NCBI GenBank assembly: GCA_032622095.1
Contig: CP136064.1
Location: 38,736,426 to 38,800,425 of the forward strand
From: Siphonodentalium dalli
Lineage: Eukaryota > Mollusca > Scaphopoda > Gadilida > Siphonodentaliidae
Direction: 5' to 3'
Length of the DNA: 64,000 nucleotides
Part shown: positions 1 to 11,869 of the stretch, one piece after another
Layout of the letters: each line of letters starts with the position of its first letter
Numbering within the stretch: the first letter of the stretch is position 1
Position numbers and translations under genes: made by a program
The notes under the pieces: model-generated
Database searches by the model: none
Told to the model about the DNA's origin: nothing
Seen by the model: only the letters and a program-made list of their open reading frames with translations

Positions 1-2040
1 GTTTGCAAGGAGGGTGATTTTTTTAAATAAGAGTTGTGTGGGCACAAGGCAGCTGTTAGTCATATCAACAAATGCGAGTCTATGGTATTTCATTGAAAAC
101 AGACCGTGTCGCGAATGTCCACGAACGTCCAACGTCCGTCCAACTTCACAGCGATATTCCCAAATATTTGATCACCCCCATTATCTCACAAACTGCAAGC
201 ATTATGATATGCCGATGATTTTCATTCGTTACACATCCGGGTACGCCCATGGCACCCGAAACGGGCCCTATAATTGGGCCAGAATCATATATTTGAATGT
301 CTGTTTGAATGTCTTTCGAAAGGTAAACAAATGGACGTTCGACTTAGAAAATTCTGTCTAAAGTTCGCCGTGAGTGCAGAGGGTAGAGGCAAACCCAGTG
401 GATCAATAACCTTGAAATTTCGGTAGGGAAATCCTATGGAGCATAGCTTATTCCCACGCAATACCGCTTGGACCGAAACAAAGCGGTTCTACCTGTGCCT
501 ATATATGTGCGATTCGAGTCACCTGCCGGTAACCCCATTTTAGATCCACAGTGTTGAACGTCCAACGTCCAATGTTTTTCAAAGTAAAAAACATTCGGAA
601 AATTGTCTTAATTTTTTTTTTTTAATTTGTCTGTTTGAGAGCGCGAATTAGGTCAAGAGAAGTCTCCTGGTGCAAACTGGAAACTGCGTTTTTTTTTTTT
701 TGTGGAAATTGTGCTGTGAAGTTAGACGGACGTTGGACGTTCGTGGACATTCAACAATTTGATTATTTGCATGGAAATATGTTTGCAAGGAGGGTGATTT
801 TTTTAAATAAGAGTTGTGTGGGCACAAGGCAGCTGTTAGTAATATCAACAAATGCGAGTCTATGGTATTTCATTGAAAACAGACCGTGTCGCGAATGTCC
901 ACGAACGTCCAACGTCCGTCCAACTTCACAGCGATATTCCCAAATATTTGATCACCCCCATTATCTCACAAACTGCAAGCATTATGATATGCCGATGATT
1001 TTCATTCGTTACACATCCGGGTACGCCCATGGCACCCGAAACGGGCCCTATAATTGGGCCAGAAGCATATATTTGAATGTCTGTTTGAATGTCTTTCGAA
1101 AGGTAAACAAATAGACGTTCGACTTAGAAAATTCTGTCTAAAGTTCGCCGTGAGTGCAGAGGGTAGAGGCAAAACCAGTGGATCAATAACCTTGAAATTT
1201 CAGTAGGGAAATCCTATGGAGCATAGATTATTCCCACGCAATACCGCTTGGACCGAAACAGAGCGGTTCTACCTGTGTACACATTTGAATTTCAGTTTGA
1301 ATGTTTTTCAAAGGGGAAAGGAACATTCGGAAAATTATGTAAAAAGATAAAAGTTTAAAATTTGTGAACTGGAGAGCGCGAATTAGGCCTAGAGAAGTCT
1401 CCTTGTGCAAACTGGAAACTGCGTTTTTTTTTTTGTGTGGAAATTGTGCTGTGAAGTTAGACGGACGTTGGACGTTCGTGGACATTCAACAATTTGATTA
1501 TTTGCATGGAAATATGTTTGCAAGGAGGGTGATTTTTTTAAATAAGAGTTGTGTGGGCACAAGGCAGCTGTTAGTCATATCAACAAATGCGAGTCTATGG
1601 TATTTCATTGAAAACAGACCGTGTCGCGAATGTCCACGAACGTCCAACGTCCGTCCAACTTCACAGCGATATTCCCAAATATTTGATCACCCCCATTATC
1701 TCACAAACTGCAAGCATTATGATATGCCGATGATTTTCATTCGTTACACATCCGGGTACGCCCATGGCACCCGAAACGGGCCCTATAATTGGGCCAGAAG
1801 CATATATTTGAATGTCTGTTTGAATGTCTTTCGAAAGGTAAACAAATGGACGTTCGACTTAGAAAATTCTGTCTAAAGTTCGCCGTGAGTGCAGAGGGTA
1901 GAGGCAAAACCAGTGGATCAATAACCTTGAAATTTCGGTAGGGAAATCCTATGGGGCATAGATTATTCACACGCAATACCGCTTGGACCGAAACAAAGCG
2001 GTTCTACCTGTGCCTATATATGTGCGATTCGATTCAGCTG
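1..2040. repeat. Tandem array of 735-780 bp units
   Basis: The same unit recurs at 1, 781 and 1516 (periods 780 and 735), almost identical, and the array enters the window already in progress. Each complete unit contains a pair of 40 bp inverted arms (713-752 with 893-932, and the equivalents near 1448-1667) rich in repeated GTCCAAC/GTTGGAC words, so each unit can fold back on itself. Open frames of 115-170 codons recur in each unit, but they run through poly-T and the inverted arms, copy 2 has a stop where copy 3 is open, and no domain is recognisable. I treat it as non-coding satellite-like DNA. Confidence 0.85.
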
Positions 2041-2300
2041 CAAATAAGCGGTTTTAAGATCGTTGTTGTTGAACGTCCAATGTCAAACCAACTTCACAGT
2101 AATTTTCATCTGCAAATATGCGGATTTTATATCGTTTTTGTTGAACGTCCAACGTCCAACGTCCAATGTCAAACCAACTTCACACTAATTTTCATCTGGA
2201 AATATCCGGATTTTATATCGTTTTTGTTGAACGTCCAACGTCCAACGTCCAATGTCAAACCAACTTCACACACCTTTATTTTCGTCCAGAATTCGTTTGT
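2040..2300. repeat. Three ~85 bp repeats with GTCCAAC words
   Basis: Three consecutive copies of a block with TTGTTGAACGTCCAACGTCC followed by a CCAACTTCACA segment and TTTTCATCTG. The block is related to the inverted arm of the upstream array, so this is the degenerate edge of the same repeat. After it, 2300-2650 shows no recognisable feature. Confidence 0.75.
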
Positions 2301-2699
2301 AATATGAATATTTGCATAAGCGCTTTATTTTGTTGAATACTTTACAATATTCTTTATATCTTTCTTTATTCACAGTGGTTGGCGATTTCAAAAATGTTTT
2401 GTATAAGGGCCGTTTGTTTTTTTCTAATAGACCATCTGTCACACATTAGTGCTTCTTAATATGTTTTTGTTATGGGATTGAGAAGTAGTAAGTGGGAAAG
2501 AAACTTCGTATGGACCTTTGAAAATTTGCATGAATCTTGCATATGCTAAATTCGGTCCAAGTTTTAGCAAGATCGAGGAAAAGTAGGTTGCTAACATTTT
2601 TCTTTTATATAAGTCCATACTTGTTTTTGAGAATTGCCTTTTTTTGGTTCTGGTGAATGCCAAAAAATCTTCATTTTCCTCTCATTTTTCAGTCCAGTA

Positions 2700-3480
2700 T
2701 ATTCGTATCAAAGTTACTTCTACCAATACGAAACCCCGTGTGTGCCCGGGGTACAATATGCCTACCACCCACTGCGATGGGTAAGACTCCCCTAATGTGG
2801 CACCCTGTTTGTCGTGGGGTGCATCCCGTGAGGTGTGGTGTATGATTCATGGGGGTACTAGGGCGGCCGTATCGTGAGGCGTCGACATCGATGTTTTAAA
2901 CGTCAGGGGTATGGCCATGAACATTGTAAAAGTAAAGAAACCGTATGTGCACGATGTGCTATTTCTTATCATGATGATAAGGATTATACGAATCTTTACG
3001 AATGTTCAAACTGTCCCATTTGGGACTATGAATTCAAGACTCGATGATGTAAAGCTGAGCAGCATCTGTCATATATAGATGCTATGAAAATAGCTGGTCA
3101 CCGGCGGTCAATTCCACAGATCACATACTCAGCAATGGTGTCTACAAACAAGTGTTTGCAATCACAGGCAAACCAAGCTCGTCAGTATATCACTAGCAAC
3201 GCTAGGTGAGGCGACTAATATTATTCCTGGTCCAGAAACTGCAGCGCAGGTAATGAATACAGATTCTTCCGTTGAGACATTTCCTCCTAAACAATCTATG
3301 CAAGTTGATTCTATTGTTCCAAAAACAAAAATGTTGCTTCGAAACAAAACCCGCCAAAGTCACTCCAACGTTTCGACACATTCAGCTTTCAAAACCAGAT
3401 GCTTGATGAGAAACGATTAACTCTCAAAAGACAAAAAAAGAAAAGAAGTATTTGTGGATCGAAACTGTCGGTTGGGTGAA
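2700..3480 (+). pseudogene. LINE ORF1 (gag-like, zinc-knuckle) remnant, I/Jockey type
   Basis: Conceptual translation from about 2890 gives a decayed CCHC knuckle, CFKRQGYGHEHC, in which an expected cysteine has become Arg, then a second cluster VCARCA ... YECSNCPIW and a downstream SYIDAMKIAG. This order of knuckle, CxxC pair, Pro-Trp segment and SYxxA helix is typical of the RNA-binding ORF1 protein of I/Jockey-type non-LTR retrotransposons. In-frame stops near 3046 and 3208 break it, and the frame then runs to a stop near 3418. The GC-richer segment 2735-2880 upstream may be the element's 5' region. The 3' end of what may be the same element follows directly, with no ORF2 between, so it is internally deleted. 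Confidence 0.7.
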
Positions 3481-3639
3481 GGATGGCATTCTGTCTCACC
3501 GACCGACCGGCAACTTGACGCATTGATAAAGGTTCATTCACGATTCATTCAAATATTATAAAAACCTTATCAATGCAAAATCTGATTTTAAAAGCTACTT
3601 CACATATTTTGATGCATGCTTGCACACTAGTCAGTTCTT

Positions 3640-3842
3640 GAATTTATATTACCGACTCCAAGTAGAAACATTCCTCTAGTGTGCTTTTACTTGTACATAG
3701 TTCACTGTTTTAGTCTAATCCACTGACTGATTTATCTAGACGGTTGCTTCGATACGATCCTGTTTCATGCCTGATTCTGTTCTTGGTCGTGATATGGACT
3801 AGCGGCTAAAACGACGTTAAACTCTCAATCAATCAATCAATC
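3640..3842 (+). repeat. LINE 3' terminus with CAAT-repeat tail
   Basis: The segment ends in CTAAAACGACGTTAAACT and then CAAT repeated four to five times. Short tetranucleotide tails are how many non-LTR elements end. It lies downstream and in the same orientation as the ORF1 remnant, which fits one deleted LINE copy. Confidence 0.65.
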
Positions 3843-4204
3843 TACCAATATGAACAATACTAAGCGAATATAACATGTATATTTTAATTTATTTGTTACA
3901 ACAATGTCAATAATGAAATGAAAAATTAGACGCGTGCTCACAGTATTTAAATCTAAATAAAGAAATTCGAGTACGTAGATGTCGATATTAATTCCTTGCT
4001 GTGAATCTAACTGTGTCGAGCAGTAACGCGACGTGTCGTTTAGCGTCATCCACCTTGATATCCACCATAATTATTTTCTAGACAATAAGAACATTTTTCT
4101 ATATTATAAGAAAACCTGTTGAGGGTACAAGAAAATTTGTCTAGTGTAAGAAAAAGTGATCGTGTGATTTTGTGATCATGATCATGTGAGTAAGTGATCA
4201 TTTG

Positions 4205-5115
4205 ATATTTAAAAATGGTACCCGAGAAAATATTGAAAATTATAGACCAATCAGTGTTCTTCCCGCTTTCTCTTTTTATTATGGAATAACTTATGCTTAA
4301 AAGTTAAACTTATTCTTAACAAAATTTGTTATTCTCAACAAACACCAATTTGGATTTAACAACCACCCGTTACTTCATATATTACAGCACATTATTGAGA
4401 ATAACGACAAAAAGACACGAGGCTCTATATTAGCATATTTATTTACCTTTAACAAGCATTTGACACGATAAGTCATGACATACTCCTCCAAAAGCTTGAC
4501 CATTATGATATTAGAAGCATAATCAAGAAATGTTTCAGGAGTTACTTAGACATCAGCAATATGTCGAAATCGAAATGAAAAATAAAATATTTTCAAATAA
4601 AATCAATATAGCTGTGGGGTGCCTGAAGGATATGTTTTAGGACTAATACGTCAACGATATGGCCAATACCACGTGTTTGAATATACTTTCACAACCCTCC
4701 ATATTTCTGGAAATGAACACCGCTAAATTGAAAAAAAAAATAATACAGAATTGAAAAACAGTTCATATTTGGTGTTGAAGCAATCAATTGGCTATTAATA
4801 AAGCAAAACATAAGTACCTTTTTACACCCAACTAATAATGACTTCAAATGGAATAATCTTAAAATAGAACTGATCAATGAGCCATTAACACGAATTGAAA
4901 ACTTTAGACCTGAACAATCGATGAAATTCCCCGGAACTTCAGAGATCACATATCAATGATAAAAACAAAGATATCCAATGCAATGTATGCATAAATAAGG
5001 TTACACGACTACTTCACAAAATATGTCAGCGAACGTTATACTTTTCTCCAATCCATAGTCTTCTCATATAAGTGTTGCCAATTTGGGGTCATGTCGACAC
5101 TGGATATACTGTTTT
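4205..5115 (+). pseudogene. LINE reverse transcriptase remnant (CR1/Jockey-like)
   Basis: Scattered over several frames are the ordered RT blocks of a non-LTR element: ENIENYRPISVLP near 4223, a DTISHDILLQKLDHYDI block near 4470, and CGVPEGYVLGL near 4612 (family consensus GVPQGSVLGP). The family catalyses target-primed reverse transcription. Here every block is separated by frameshifts or stops and the FADD catalytic motif is not visible, so the copy is dead. A C-terminal NKTKY-like segment follows near 4800 and a PIWG segment near 5085. It is unlikely to belong to the LINE copy just upstream because that one already has its tail. Confidence 0.7.
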
Positions 5116-5129
5116 CAAATACCGTGAAT

Positions 5130-6090
5130 GGCTTTAAATTCGTTAGTATCAATTTTCGTAATTCAGTCATTTATGACTTTTTCGTGGGTTCGTAAATTCG
5201 TGGATCCACCGGTACTAACTGTCACCTTCAGACTACCAATAATAATAATCAAATCGAAAATAAAAAGAAGAGCGGGGTGCGGCGAGCAGTTGGACATTCG
5301 CACAATATGCGTAATTAGCACATCGCGTGTCCAAGCTTATGTTGCCGACTATCGAGAATGTTAACAACGGGTTTTATTACATAAGCCTACATAAGCTGGA
5401 TGAAAGTCACCCTCTTCTCATAACAATAAATGCGAGAATGGGGATTATTTAATCGAAGCCAATTTCTGATTAATCTGCACCATCTAAAATATATACCCCA
5501 GGCGGTTAACTACATATAAATGCAAATTTGTCTAAAAAATGGTTACAAATTTAAAGTAGACTTGTGATTGTCTCATGTTTCACAAAGGCTGGAATGTGAT
5601 ATATTTATTAGCATAAAGACGCTCGTGAGAGCCGTATGAATGTATAAATGATTATGACACAGTATAATGTATAAACACATTTTAACACAATACATATATA
5701 CATCTATACAATAAACATTTCAACGCTATAGGTCAGCACTGTCAAGGGTCCATTTGTGACCACATTAATAGACTGTTCCTCGTCATTTCGCATGGAATAT
5801 ATAAATCTCTCCAAGTCATTGGCTTCTGTGAACATGTTTTTCTCTGCTAGTTTCTCGAAAAGGCCTTTCTCATTTCGTCATGTTTTTTGACAATAAAGAA
5901 CGAAATACTTTTCATATTCAGCGGATCCCCGATCCTGAGTCAAAATATTTGTGATGTGTAACTGTTAATAACTAATAATTCAAACATTTGTTATGTTATT
6001 TATTTTTATGAGTTAGATCAATTAAACATTCAACAAAATGTTGATATGCAGTGTTGTTTACTCAAGCAGGCAGCAATCAACTAGAAGAGG
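5130..6090. other. No recognisable feature
   Basis: AT-rich sequence with no long frame, no clear repeat and no domain-like translation. Confidence 0.5.
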
Positions 6091-6101
6091 CCATAGTGTT
6101 G

Positions 6102-6424
6102 CTGAAGGGGTCACTCTCACCAAATAAAGTGCTGAAGGGTACACAGGGTTTGAAAATGTGCTGAAGGGTACACAGGGTTTGTGCTCGGCACGAACATCAT
6201 TACTTAAATTGTGTTTATGAAAGTCTGGCGCCCATTAGCAGTTTGTTTTCAGTACATTTTGATATTCATTGGAATGTGAACAATTATTCTCTAACATACA
6301 TAATGGCAGATACGAAGACTGAATGTCCTTTAGAATGACATTTAAATCCCTGTGTACCCTTCAGCACATTTTGAAAATCCTGTGTACCCTTCAGCACTTT
6401 TTTTGGTGAGAGTGACCCATTCAG
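6102..6424. mobile_element. 323 bp MITE with long TIRs and 11 bp TSD
   Basis: The element begins CTGAAGGGGTCACTCTCACC and ends in its near-perfect inverse. The inverted arms run about 85 bp and each contains a doubled GTGCTGAAGGGTACACAG block. It is flanked by an exact 11 bp direct repeat, CCATAGTGTTG, at 6091-6101 and 6425-6435. Long TIRs with a 9-11 bp duplication fit Mutator-like elements. There is no coding capacity, so it would need a transposase in trans. Confidence 0.85.
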
Positions 6425-6439
6425 CCATAGTGTTGGTCA

Positions 6440-6985
6440 GCTTCAATTTGGTTATGAACCCTTGACCTATATAACTCATCGCAGCCCAATGTTTCATAAA
6501 TCAGACAGACTAATCTAATCAAGATAATCCTTGTTGTGATATGCCTGCCATCTGGTCTGGTTGAAAGAAATCCATGAAATGTTTTATATTTACATTGAAT
6601 CTGAGGAAACATGAAATGTTAAAGTCTTAAAATTGGGATACGTTGGTAATTTCGGGTGTCAACCGTATCAATTATGATGTTTTATCTCGCTTGTCTAGCA
6701 GGTAGGCACACTTGGATACAGCTAAAAGTTGTTTATTATTTATATGTTTTTAGAAATGTTTGCAATTTGAGATTCCATAGTCCTTAAAGGAATCGCATTA
6801 TGTTGTTAGTTCATGACATACTGAAATGTTTACATGACTACCACACATCAGGCTAGTGTCATAGTAACATGTTTATTTGACGACGTAGTTAAGACATAAC
6901 TAACCAGAAACAAACACGTAGCATTTCTCAATGTCCACTTAAATGTCGTTCAGAATAGGGAAATAACTATCAATGTGTGTAGGGA
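6440..6985. other. No recognisable feature
   Basis: Unique-looking AT-rich sequence between the MITE and the L1-like remnant. Confidence 0.5.
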
Positions 6986-6989
6986 ATGG

Positions 6990-7640
6990 TGAAAAGTGAA
7001 GAATTGGAAAAAATAATATTAAAGATGAAAACTGAATATTACCAGAAAGTGGACAACATAAAGGATGAATTCAATGGGAAATTGATTGAAGTCGAACAAA
7101 CATAGATAAGTTAATGGTTACCACGAATATTCTACAAATTGATGCCAAAGCAAACGATGATGAAATTGAGCAATTAAAAAGGCAAAATTCTACGCTATAA
7201 TTAATCTGGAACAACATACCCACAAAGAAAGTGTCCACATATATGGCATTGCAGATGAAATGATGAAACCTCAGATGAGACTGAACTTTTGTAATGACAA
7301 ACTGAAGATGAATCTTAAATTATCTGATATCAGTAATGCCCCGGTCATAGGCCTGGACATTATGCCCAAGGACAACCCAGAGGTATCATTGTGAAGTTTG
7401 CTCTGAGAAAAACAAAATGATGTGATTAAGGAAAGAAAGAAACTAAAAGGTCTAACAAAAATTATAAAAGAAGATCTTACACAAATAAACAGTTCTCTGA
7501 CCAAAAAGGCTAAAGACACTGCTGGAATTTATGATGCATGGAACATGGGGGTAAGGTGTTTATGGATCATACAGATGTAACTAAGAAGAAGAAGACCATC
7601 AGCAATGTATCTGAGGTTTTATGAACTTGTCTGTGGTTGA
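6990..7640 (+). pseudogene. L1-like ORF1 (coiled coil plus RRM/CTD) remnant
   Basis: The first third reads as a Lys/Glu-rich coiled coil (EELEKIILKMKTEY, then EIEQLKRQN). Next comes NLEQHTHKESVHIYGI, matching the NxRRxNVRIYGIP entry of the L1 ORF1 RRM domain, then PRGIIVKFALRKTK near 7379, and a C-terminal domain segment with VIKERKKLKGL and KAKDTAGIYDAWNMG. ORF1p is the trimeric RNA chaperone of L1-type retrotransposons. Several frameshifts and stops (for example near 7104 and 7199) make this copy non-functional. No ORF2 follows. Confidence 0.7.
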
Positions 7641-8029
7641 TATTAACACATGTAATTTTTTAGCTGTATAATATGATATATTATGTGAGTCTATACTGAC
7701 TGGTTATATGAAGTACTATTCAAGTATAACATAATTTATTATAATCTATTATGTGAGACTATACTGAATGGACAACATTCATTTGTGCACTAATATATAT
7801 ATTATGGTACATTGGATGCATTTTTCAGTTAGGATCAAATATATAGTGTCATGTGTATTAAATATCTGGGAATTATCTGGTTCCTTCTAACTTATAGATC
7901 TCCACCAAACCACTATCATGGCATGCTCTGCGTATATATAGTGATGCATAGTGTTTATTCGCCATAGTATCAAATGAATATACTATGACATTTAAGATCC
8001 ACACACCATATCAGGAACATATGTATCAC

Positions 8030-8880
8030 AGAATGCGCTTGGTGAAGAACATAACATATACGATTTATATGCAGTGTATATTACCTTAACGAACTGGATA
8101 AACATGACTCCAATGGACACATGGCTGCTGTACCAATTATCCACAAACAAGGCGATAAAGGGGGCGCCATAGTCATATTTGACATAGATTACTATGAACT
8201 CAAAATAATGGATATGTTATCAGATAGTAACACATATGAGGAAATTCCCAGAAACATAGATACAGAAATTCTTGGAAAATTTAAGAAACTTATCAATAAA
8301 CACCAGAAATGTTTCACAGACAAGGAAGTCGACTATCTCACAAATTTCAGCTGCAAAACCAGTAATTTCTATGGATTACCGAAATGTCACAAATCTAGTC
8401 AGATAAAAACCGCGACAGTGGAACAAAATTCTGAAATCATCAGTGTATACCGACCTGGGGATCTAAAATTTCGCCCGATCATTGCGGGACCGGCTTGTTC
8501 AACTATTAGACTATACGAAACCTCATCGACATCATTTTAAAACCCCTGCTCAAACATGTTAAAAGCTATGCGAGAGATGACATTGATTTTCTAAACGTTA
8601 TTCCGACAGAAGTTACAGAGGACACCCTCCTGGTAAATTTTGATGTTGTTAGCTTATATAGCAACATACCACACTCAGAAGGACAGGATGTAATTACAAT
8701 TTGGATGCGAAATGCTTTGATATTATCACCTTGTCAGTAATGTTCAGAATCAGAGAAAACTTTTTTTCAATAGATGGTTATCACCAATTTGATTTTAAAA
8801 CGCGACCAGACGATGATGATTGTCATGGTGGTGTAGGAATTATTTTTGAAGAATACACTAAAATATAAACTAATTAGATT
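8030..8880 (+). pseudogene. Penelope-like element reverse transcriptase remnant
   Basis: An uninterrupted frame at 8121-8540 contains QGDKGGAIVIFD, a FYGLPKCHK block and RPIIAGPACST, the N-terminal RT blocks of Penelope-like elements (DKGGAVV, YxLPKxHK, RPIVS). A frameshift near 8520 moves to the next frame, which continues with ILKPLLKHVKSY and RT motif A as FDVVSLYSNIPH near 8640-8675, then decays after about 8720. The catalytic YxDD motif and the C-terminal GIY-YIG endonuclease of this class are not visible, so the copy is truncated. These elements are replicated by RT priming, often near telomeres in other animals; nothing here shows a telomeric context. Confidence 0.8.
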
Positions 8881-9111
8881 ATTTATTGGTAATGATACAT
8901 ATATCTATACAATTTTATACAAAAGTACACATGTATACAAATTGAATGAGCAATATTATATGATTATGGATGGAACTGCGGTCGACATTAACATATATCT
9001 GTAAGTGAGTGGTAAAACGAGCTCACTTTTAAATGTATATATCAAAAAGAGATTTAACCAATAAAGTTTTAAAATGGTTAGTCGGTGGTATTAATATTAA
9101 TAAATTTTATT

Positions 9112-9730
9112 ATTATACCCCCCGCAACGAAGTTAGGGGGGGTATACTGGAGTCAGCTTATCCGTCCGTCCGTCGTCCGTCCGTCGTCCGTCCGTGGACA
9201 CAAATTTGTCCGGAGGTTTTCTCAGTCGTTTTTTGATCAATTTCCGTTAAACTTGGCACAGACATCAACCACCATGGGAACCTGTGCACCTGCGATTATG
9301 ACGTCTGTCGGACTTTTTCTGCTGGAGTTATCCCCCCTTTTTCGACTTAGAAATTTTTCGCAACATGCATAATTTTGTCCGAGCTTTTATTCCTACAATT
9401 TTCGGTCAATGTTTTTTAATCTTGGCACTGATATTTAGTACCATGGGAACCTGTGCACCTGCGATTATGACGTCTGTCCGACACATTTTGTGTGGAGTTA
9501 TTCCCCTTTTTCGACTTAGAATTTTTTTCCCAACATACATAATTTTGTCCAAGCTTTTATTCCTACATTTGTTAGTCAATAGGTTTAAGATTAGGGTTAT
9601 GGTTGTACACCTGCAATGGGAACTGTTATTTTATTATTTTAACTAAATGTTTACTGACATGTGAAACATCTTAGTATTTTAAAAACAGGGGGTATCCGTA
9701 GTCCCATTGGGACAGTCACACATCTAGTTA
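9112..9730. mobile_element. Pearl-like tandem-core repeat
   Basis: It begins at TACCCCCCGCAACGAAGTTA, continues into a TCCGTCCG(TCG)n stretch, then two to three ~185 bp core repeats (each with ACCATGGGAACCTGTGCACC and a CTTTTTCGACTTAGAA block), and ends near GGGGGTATCCGTAG. A CCGT microsatellite next to a tandem core is the design of the bivalve pearl repeats, which I recall as having been linked to Helitron-like elements. The short open frames cross the core repeats and are not genes. Confidence 0.6.
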
Positions 9731-9734
9731 ATAC

Positions 9735-10960
9735 TGGTCAGCCTCTATAATTAAATATATCATTACCAGGGATAACACCGAAAGAAGTTAATCTAGATAA
9801 CGGGCACACATTAATTCTTAGGATTATTCCACCTTTAAGACACCGATTAGCCTGCATCTATTTCAAAGAATAGTAGATGCGGGAAACTGTGATTTTATAT
9901 TTTATTCCATGCTTTGATTGCATTGTACATGAATGTTTTCTTAATTTGAGGGTTAGCCTCTGGCACGAAGTAATTTCCGCTACTAAATCTTGTATCATGT
10001 GTATGTATCTGGTTTACTGAATTGAATTATTGTAACAGATGGATTGTCACTTGTCCTAGCTTTATGCAGCAGTAGCAGAATTCTATTTTCAACTCTATAT
10101 TTTACCTGATGATTGTAATACCTAATCAGTCCGATTACGATTGTTGGCATAGGTCATTCCCTTGGTAATCTGACCACAAACGGGCCATAACTTCTTTACG
10201 GCTATTGCGTTGGCTGACAACTCTTGACTTGCCTATCAATGTGTATGGGAACAGAATATACCAGACCTATATAGCGCGCACCATGTTCACCCTGCAACGT
10301 TATACATCAGTCAGTGCCCAGTCAAATAGAGCACATATGCACTGAACTGCTCCCCTTTTAGAATACCGGCAATTCATATAATTATAATGACTACATGGTA
10401 ATTTCTGTGAAATAATAATCATGGCGATTGTTCTTCTCTGAACTTGGATTCATTGACGCATTCATGCATAATGTATGCATACATCTCAATATATATCACC
10501 ATTGACGCATCAAGGGGCGACAAGAAGACGGCCTATCTCGGCCATACCTGTGTAATAACTGACTGTTTAGCTTTATTATAACCTGTTACATATATTTGTT
10601 TATTACACAATCAAAATCAATCAAAATCCTTGAAAAGTATTATTTTTTCAATAATATGATTCACCAGTCAACGTTAGAACATATGAATGTTTCGTTTATC
10701 AATCCCTGTTGGTTTAATTTAATGGGAGATACACTACACATGCGATGTAGACCCAGTGCCCCTCTGGTGGAATCCCTGTCCTAATATGTAATATCCTATG
10801 TCGCCAACATCCCAACGGACAGTTCAAAATATATATACACCTGAGCAACTTGTTTCTTCCTGCAACAGTTTGTTAGTTTAGATGACGAATCGGGCCTGAA
10901 TGCTTTCATACCAGTTAAGTCCGAGTTATTTAATATTATGTCGGCTGATTGATAGATAGA
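9735..10960. other. No recognisable feature
   Basis: No domain-like translation, no array and no paired inverted repeats that I could find; the small frame at 10596-10784 resembles nothing I know. Confidence 0.5.
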
Positions 10961-10969
10961 TACATTTAA

Positions 10970-11463
10970 AGGTACGGTTGGCCTTGGCGGTGGGTATCCT
11001 GTGAAAATATTTCCACCCGTCAAAAACCGCCACAAACAGAAAGAACAACAAAATGTAGACAGACTTTGCCCGTATACAAATAAGAAATATCGCATAAACA
11101 GTATGTTATTGTCATGTATTTGACCATTGTTATGTAAACAAAAGCATACAAAGTAACTTTTCTGGTGTTTGTTTATATTATGATGGTAAACATAAAGAGC
11201 GTTCTTCGTTGGTGAATTCCTGATATGGAACGAATAAAGAGCGTTTATGACATTTGTGTGTGATTAGCCAGCAGCATTGTGCTGTCTTCTGTAACACAAT
11301 CAGGCTCTTGATTAGGTAAAATATAGTAAATCTTTATGATAACATGTTGTTTACGCGATGGTCATGGTATATATGAACGAAACTGTATGCGTTTTAATGT
11401 TTTTATATTTACGGTGATTGGAACAAATATGAATATTTTAGACAACTAAGGCCTCACGTGCCT
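10970..11463 (+). mobile_element. MITE A, full length (TTAA target)
   Basis: This 494 bp element has ends AGGTACGGTTGGCC and the inverse of AGGCACGTGAGGCC, flanked by TTAA on both sides. Full-length copies also lie at 27401-27893, 32122-32615 and 53192-53684, all 493-494 bp. The TTAA duplication suggests mobilisation by a piggyBac-type transposase, although the termini do not start with the usual CCY. No coding capacity. Confidence 0.88.
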
Positions 11464-11713
11464 TTAATGAAATTACCCCCATTCACTCCCCTTGTGCAAT
11501 AAACACTGACAACGCACCTAAACTTACCCCAAGATAATAGATATTATATCAGTTGCGCGGATGGTATTATAATGGATAATAGGATGGCCTACTGGAGTGA
11601 AACCCCAATATATACTAATAATTTATTAGTAACAAGTCATACCAACACAGCAATACAAGTAGTTATACAACATAAACTTGCAAACAAACGAAAGAAACAC
11701 TAATCAACATTAT

Positions 11714-11864
11714 ACAGTTATCGCATTGTTTCGAGGTTGACAGAGGAATTGTCAACCCGAGGAAGTCAATATTCTCCAAGGCCGTAGGCCGAGGTGAATA
11801 TTGGCTTCCTCCAAGGGCTGACAATTCCTCGTGTCAACCAATAAATATTGCGATAACTGTTTTA
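11714..11864. repeat. Foldback element, ~150 bp
   Basis: The sequence starts ACAGTTATCGCA and ends TGCGATAACTGT. Inside are inverted GAGGAATTGTCAACC and GAGGAAGYCAATATTC segments around a GGCCGTAGGCC centre. A self-complementary single unit with no open frame. Confidence 0.7.
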
Positions 11865-11869
11865 TTATA

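Noticed and set aside
14-1876. Recurring 115-170 codon frames in the first array
   Set aside because: They cross inverted arms and a poly-T, one copy is interrupted by a stop, and there is no domain; conservation only reflects recent tandem duplication.
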